DNA of 64,000 nucleotides from Flavobacteriales bacterium (GTDB taxonomy: Bacteria > Bacteroidota > Bacteroidia > UBA10329): contig JACJZP010000002.1 in NCBI GenBank assembly GCA_020635535.1, positions 246,632-310,631 of the forward strand, written 5' to 3'. Of the stretch, positions 62,503-64,000 are shown one piece after another. The position numbers and the translations under genes are program-made. Position 1 is the stretch's first letter. The number at the start of each line of letters is the position of its first letter. A model generated the notes under the pieces. That model was given only the letters and a program-made list of their open reading frames with translations, was not told where the DNA came from and ran no database searches.

Positions 62503-63711
62503 ATGATCAAGAAGACAGCAACTTTCATGGTGGTACTCCTTATGAGTGCTTCCGTTTTAGGACAGCCTTCAAAAAGGACCAGCGCCAATAACTATTTGGG
62601 CTACGGTGAATTGGACAACGCAATGGAGGCCATTGAACCTACAATTACGCATGAAAAGACCATGAGTGATCCAAAGACCTGGTTCTTTAGAGGTAAGATC
62701 TATCAAGCAATCTATGAGACGAAGGACGAGAAGTATAAGTCGTTGCATCCTAATCCATTACAGGTTGCAGTTGAAAGTTTCCTTAAATGCATGGAGTTGG
62801 ATGACAAGAACTTTCACACCGAAACTGCACTGCAATACCTGGACATTGAAGGCAAGCAGTTCGTAAATGAAGGAATTACACGGTACAATGCGAAAGACTA
62901 CGCATCTGCTTTGGCAGCATTTGAGAATACCATCAAAATCACTCAGATAGAGCAGATCAAGAGAACAGACTCATTAGCAATCTACTATGCAGGTGCATGT
63001 GCTGAGCAGACCGGAGATGTTGAAAAAGCGGAGAAATACTATCGTCAAGCAATTGCAATTGGTTATAAAGCGGAAATGGCCTATGTAAGGTTGGAAAGGA
63101 TGTTTGCTGCAGCAGGACAGGATGACAAAGCGTTTGAAGTGTTAAAAGAAGGACGACAGGCATTTCCAAACAATCAGACCATGGTTACTGACGAGGTGAA
63201 TGTTTACCTGAAACAGGATAAACATGCTGAGGCAATGAAGGCTCTGGAGGTCGCTCTACAGGGAGAACCGAATAATGCCTCGTTGCATTTTGCCTATGGA
63301 TTTGTCAACGACCGAATGGCCGCAAAAGAGATTGAGGCAAACCCACAAGGAGGTGATGCATATGACAAGTACATTCAGGGAGCAGAAAAGAGCTATGCGA
63401 AAGCAGTAGAATTGGATGATTCAAATTTCGATGCGGTTTACAACCTTGGAGCGCTTTATTTCAATCAGGCTGTGAAAATGCAAGAAGCTGCCAATATGAT
63501 TGACGATACAAAGAAGTACGAAGCAGCCAAAGCAGACGCTGACAAAATTTTCGAGAAATCATTACCGATTTTGGAGAAGGCTTACACCATTAATCCAGAT
63601 GACAAGGGGGTGCTAATGTCATTGAAGCAATTGTACTACCGCAAAATGGTTGAGGATGATTCATACAAATCCAAGTACGATGAAATTATGGCCAAGATCA
63701 AGGGCCAATAA
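62503..63711 (+). CDS. Exported TPR protein
   Basis: 402 residues from the ATG at 62503 (MIKKTATFMVVLLM), with a signal peptide ending near VLGQ (~21). About eight TPR-like units follow, for example RYNAKDYASALAAFENTIKI, ACAEQTGDVEKAEKYYRQAI and AVYNLGALYFNQAVKMQEAA. A periplasmic or outer-membrane scaffold is likely; I recognise no defined family. It starts 13 bp after gyrA and is probably co-transcribed. A terminator hairpin follows. Confidence 0.85.
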   Translation: MIKKTATFMVVLLMSASVLGQPSKRTSANNYLGYGELDNAMEAIEPTITHEKTMSDPKTWFFRGKIYQAIYETKDEKYKSLHPNPLQVAVESFLKCMELDDKNFHTETALQYLDIEGKQFVNEGITRYNAKDYASALAAFENTIKITQIEQIKRTDSLAIYYAGACAEQTGDVEKAEKYYRQAIAIGYKAEMAYVRLERMFAAAGQDDKAFEVLKEGRQAFPNNQTMVTDEVNVYLKQDKHAEAMKALEVALQGEPNNASLHFAYGFVNDRMAAKEIEANPQGGDAYDKYIQGAEKSYAKAVELDDSNFDAVYNLGALYFNQAVKMQEAANMIDDTKKYEAAKADADKIFEKSLPILEKAYTINPDDKGVLMSLKQLYYRKMVEDDSYKSKYDEIMAKIKGQ

Positions 63712-63718
63712 ACTGAGG

Positions 63719-63741
63719 AAAGGGGATGAACAATCCCTTTT
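63719..63741 (+). terminator. Terminator after the TPR protein gene
   Basis: AAAGGGGAT (63719-63727) pairs with ATCCCTTTT (63733-63741), one G-T pair, loop GAACA. Short T-tail only. Confidence 0.7.
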
Positions 63742-63755
63742 CTTTGAAAGATGTT

Positions 63756-63833
63756 ATTTAACATAATATTAATTATAGTCCTTTTCGGTCAGCTTGTTCC
63801 AAGCACCAGTACTATAATGCTATTATGTTAAAT
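63756..63833. other. attC-like imperfect palindrome (recombination-site candidate)
   Basis: ATTTAACATAAT (63756-63767) is the exact reverse complement of ATTATGTTAAAT (63822-63833). The outer 7 bases read ATTTAAC and GTTAAAT, matching the integron R-box consensus RYYYAAC/GTTRRRY. An inner pair ATTATAGT (63772-63779) and ACTATAAT (63811-63818) is perfectly complementary and offset by a base, as attC L boxes are. Total length 78 bp lies in the attC range. No integrase is in the window. The rest of the last 290 bp holds no gene; a near copy ATTATGCTAAAT recurs at 63939-63950. Confidence 0.45.
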
Positions 63834-64000
63834 ATCGGCAGCCGTTGTGCTAAACCGCCAACCTTGGTGGTATTGTTTTCTTTTCAAGAAATTAGGTGCG
63901 CATTCTGGAAGCTCATCACGTAAGGCCTATAATTAGTCATTATGCTAAATTGCCGCATTTGGCACCCTCACGCGCAGTCAAACTAAGTTCTTTCAATTTA

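Overview
This window looks like a chromosomal segment of a member of the Bacteroidota, most likely the order Flavobacteriales. The evidence is: type IX secretion (T9SS) sorting domains at the C-termini of three large secreted proteins, the T9SS accessory protein PorD, a complete Bacteroides-aerotolerance (Bat) operon, several matches to the Bacteroidota sigma-ABfr promoter (-7 box TAnnTTTG), frequent non-ATG starts, and flavobacterial-type BamD, RpoZ and FabI. It is mostly core genome. I see no rRNA, tRNA, prophage, transposase or CRISPR array.

Layout. 1-3.7 kb: end of a T9SS type A secreted protein, a Gfo/Idh/MocA oxidoreductase and an RhlE-type RNA helicase. 3.7-7.0 kb: a vitamin B12 uptake locus (cobalamin riboswitch, BtuB-like TonB receptor, surface lipoprotein with an EGF-like module plus a BtuG-like beta-propeller). 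7.0-16.7 kb (minus strand): TrmH, a ureohydrolase, HU, then Fmt/MATE/RlmI overlapping end to start, then 3-methyladenine glycosylase, RecQ, an ABM-domain protein and a SAM-hydrolase-family protein. 16.8-20.3 kb: phoH-purC-DciA-like cluster and a MORN-type repeat protein. 20.3-27.7 kb (minus): two giant tandem paralogues with 9 and 10 PKD domains and T9SS type B tails, each preceded by a related 78-bp leader. 27.8-33.2 kb: MBL-fold hydrolase, Mpl, two small membrane proteins, a thioredoxin-like lipid/periplasmic reductase and a GNAT enzyme. 33.2-37.3 kb (minus): acyl-CoA dehydrogenase, dienoyl-CoA isomerase-like protein, two envelope proteins and an acyl-CoA thioesterase. 37.4-47.0 kb: TVP38-like protein, then moxR-DUF58-(BatD-like)-batA-batB-batC-batD-batE and a phosphodiesterase. 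47.0-51.2 kb: glycosyltransferase, lipid kinase, tandem UspA protein and an alpha-oxoamine synthase. 51.3-57.1 kb: bamD-rpoZ-coaC-coaB-porD-recN-fabI. 57.1-63.7 kb: clpC, gyrA and a TPR protein. The last 290 bp have no gene but carry an attC-like imperfect palindrome.

The most notable points are the EGF/beta-propeller B12 lipoprotein, a SAM-hydrolase homologue that seems to lack the classical catalytic triad, CoaBC split into two overlapping genes at the domain boundary, the duplicated leader with a conserved micro-ORF before the giant PKD genes, terminators embedded in convergent coding sequences, and the recombination-site-like palindrome at the right edge. No search could be run; all assignments come from reading motifs and gene order.
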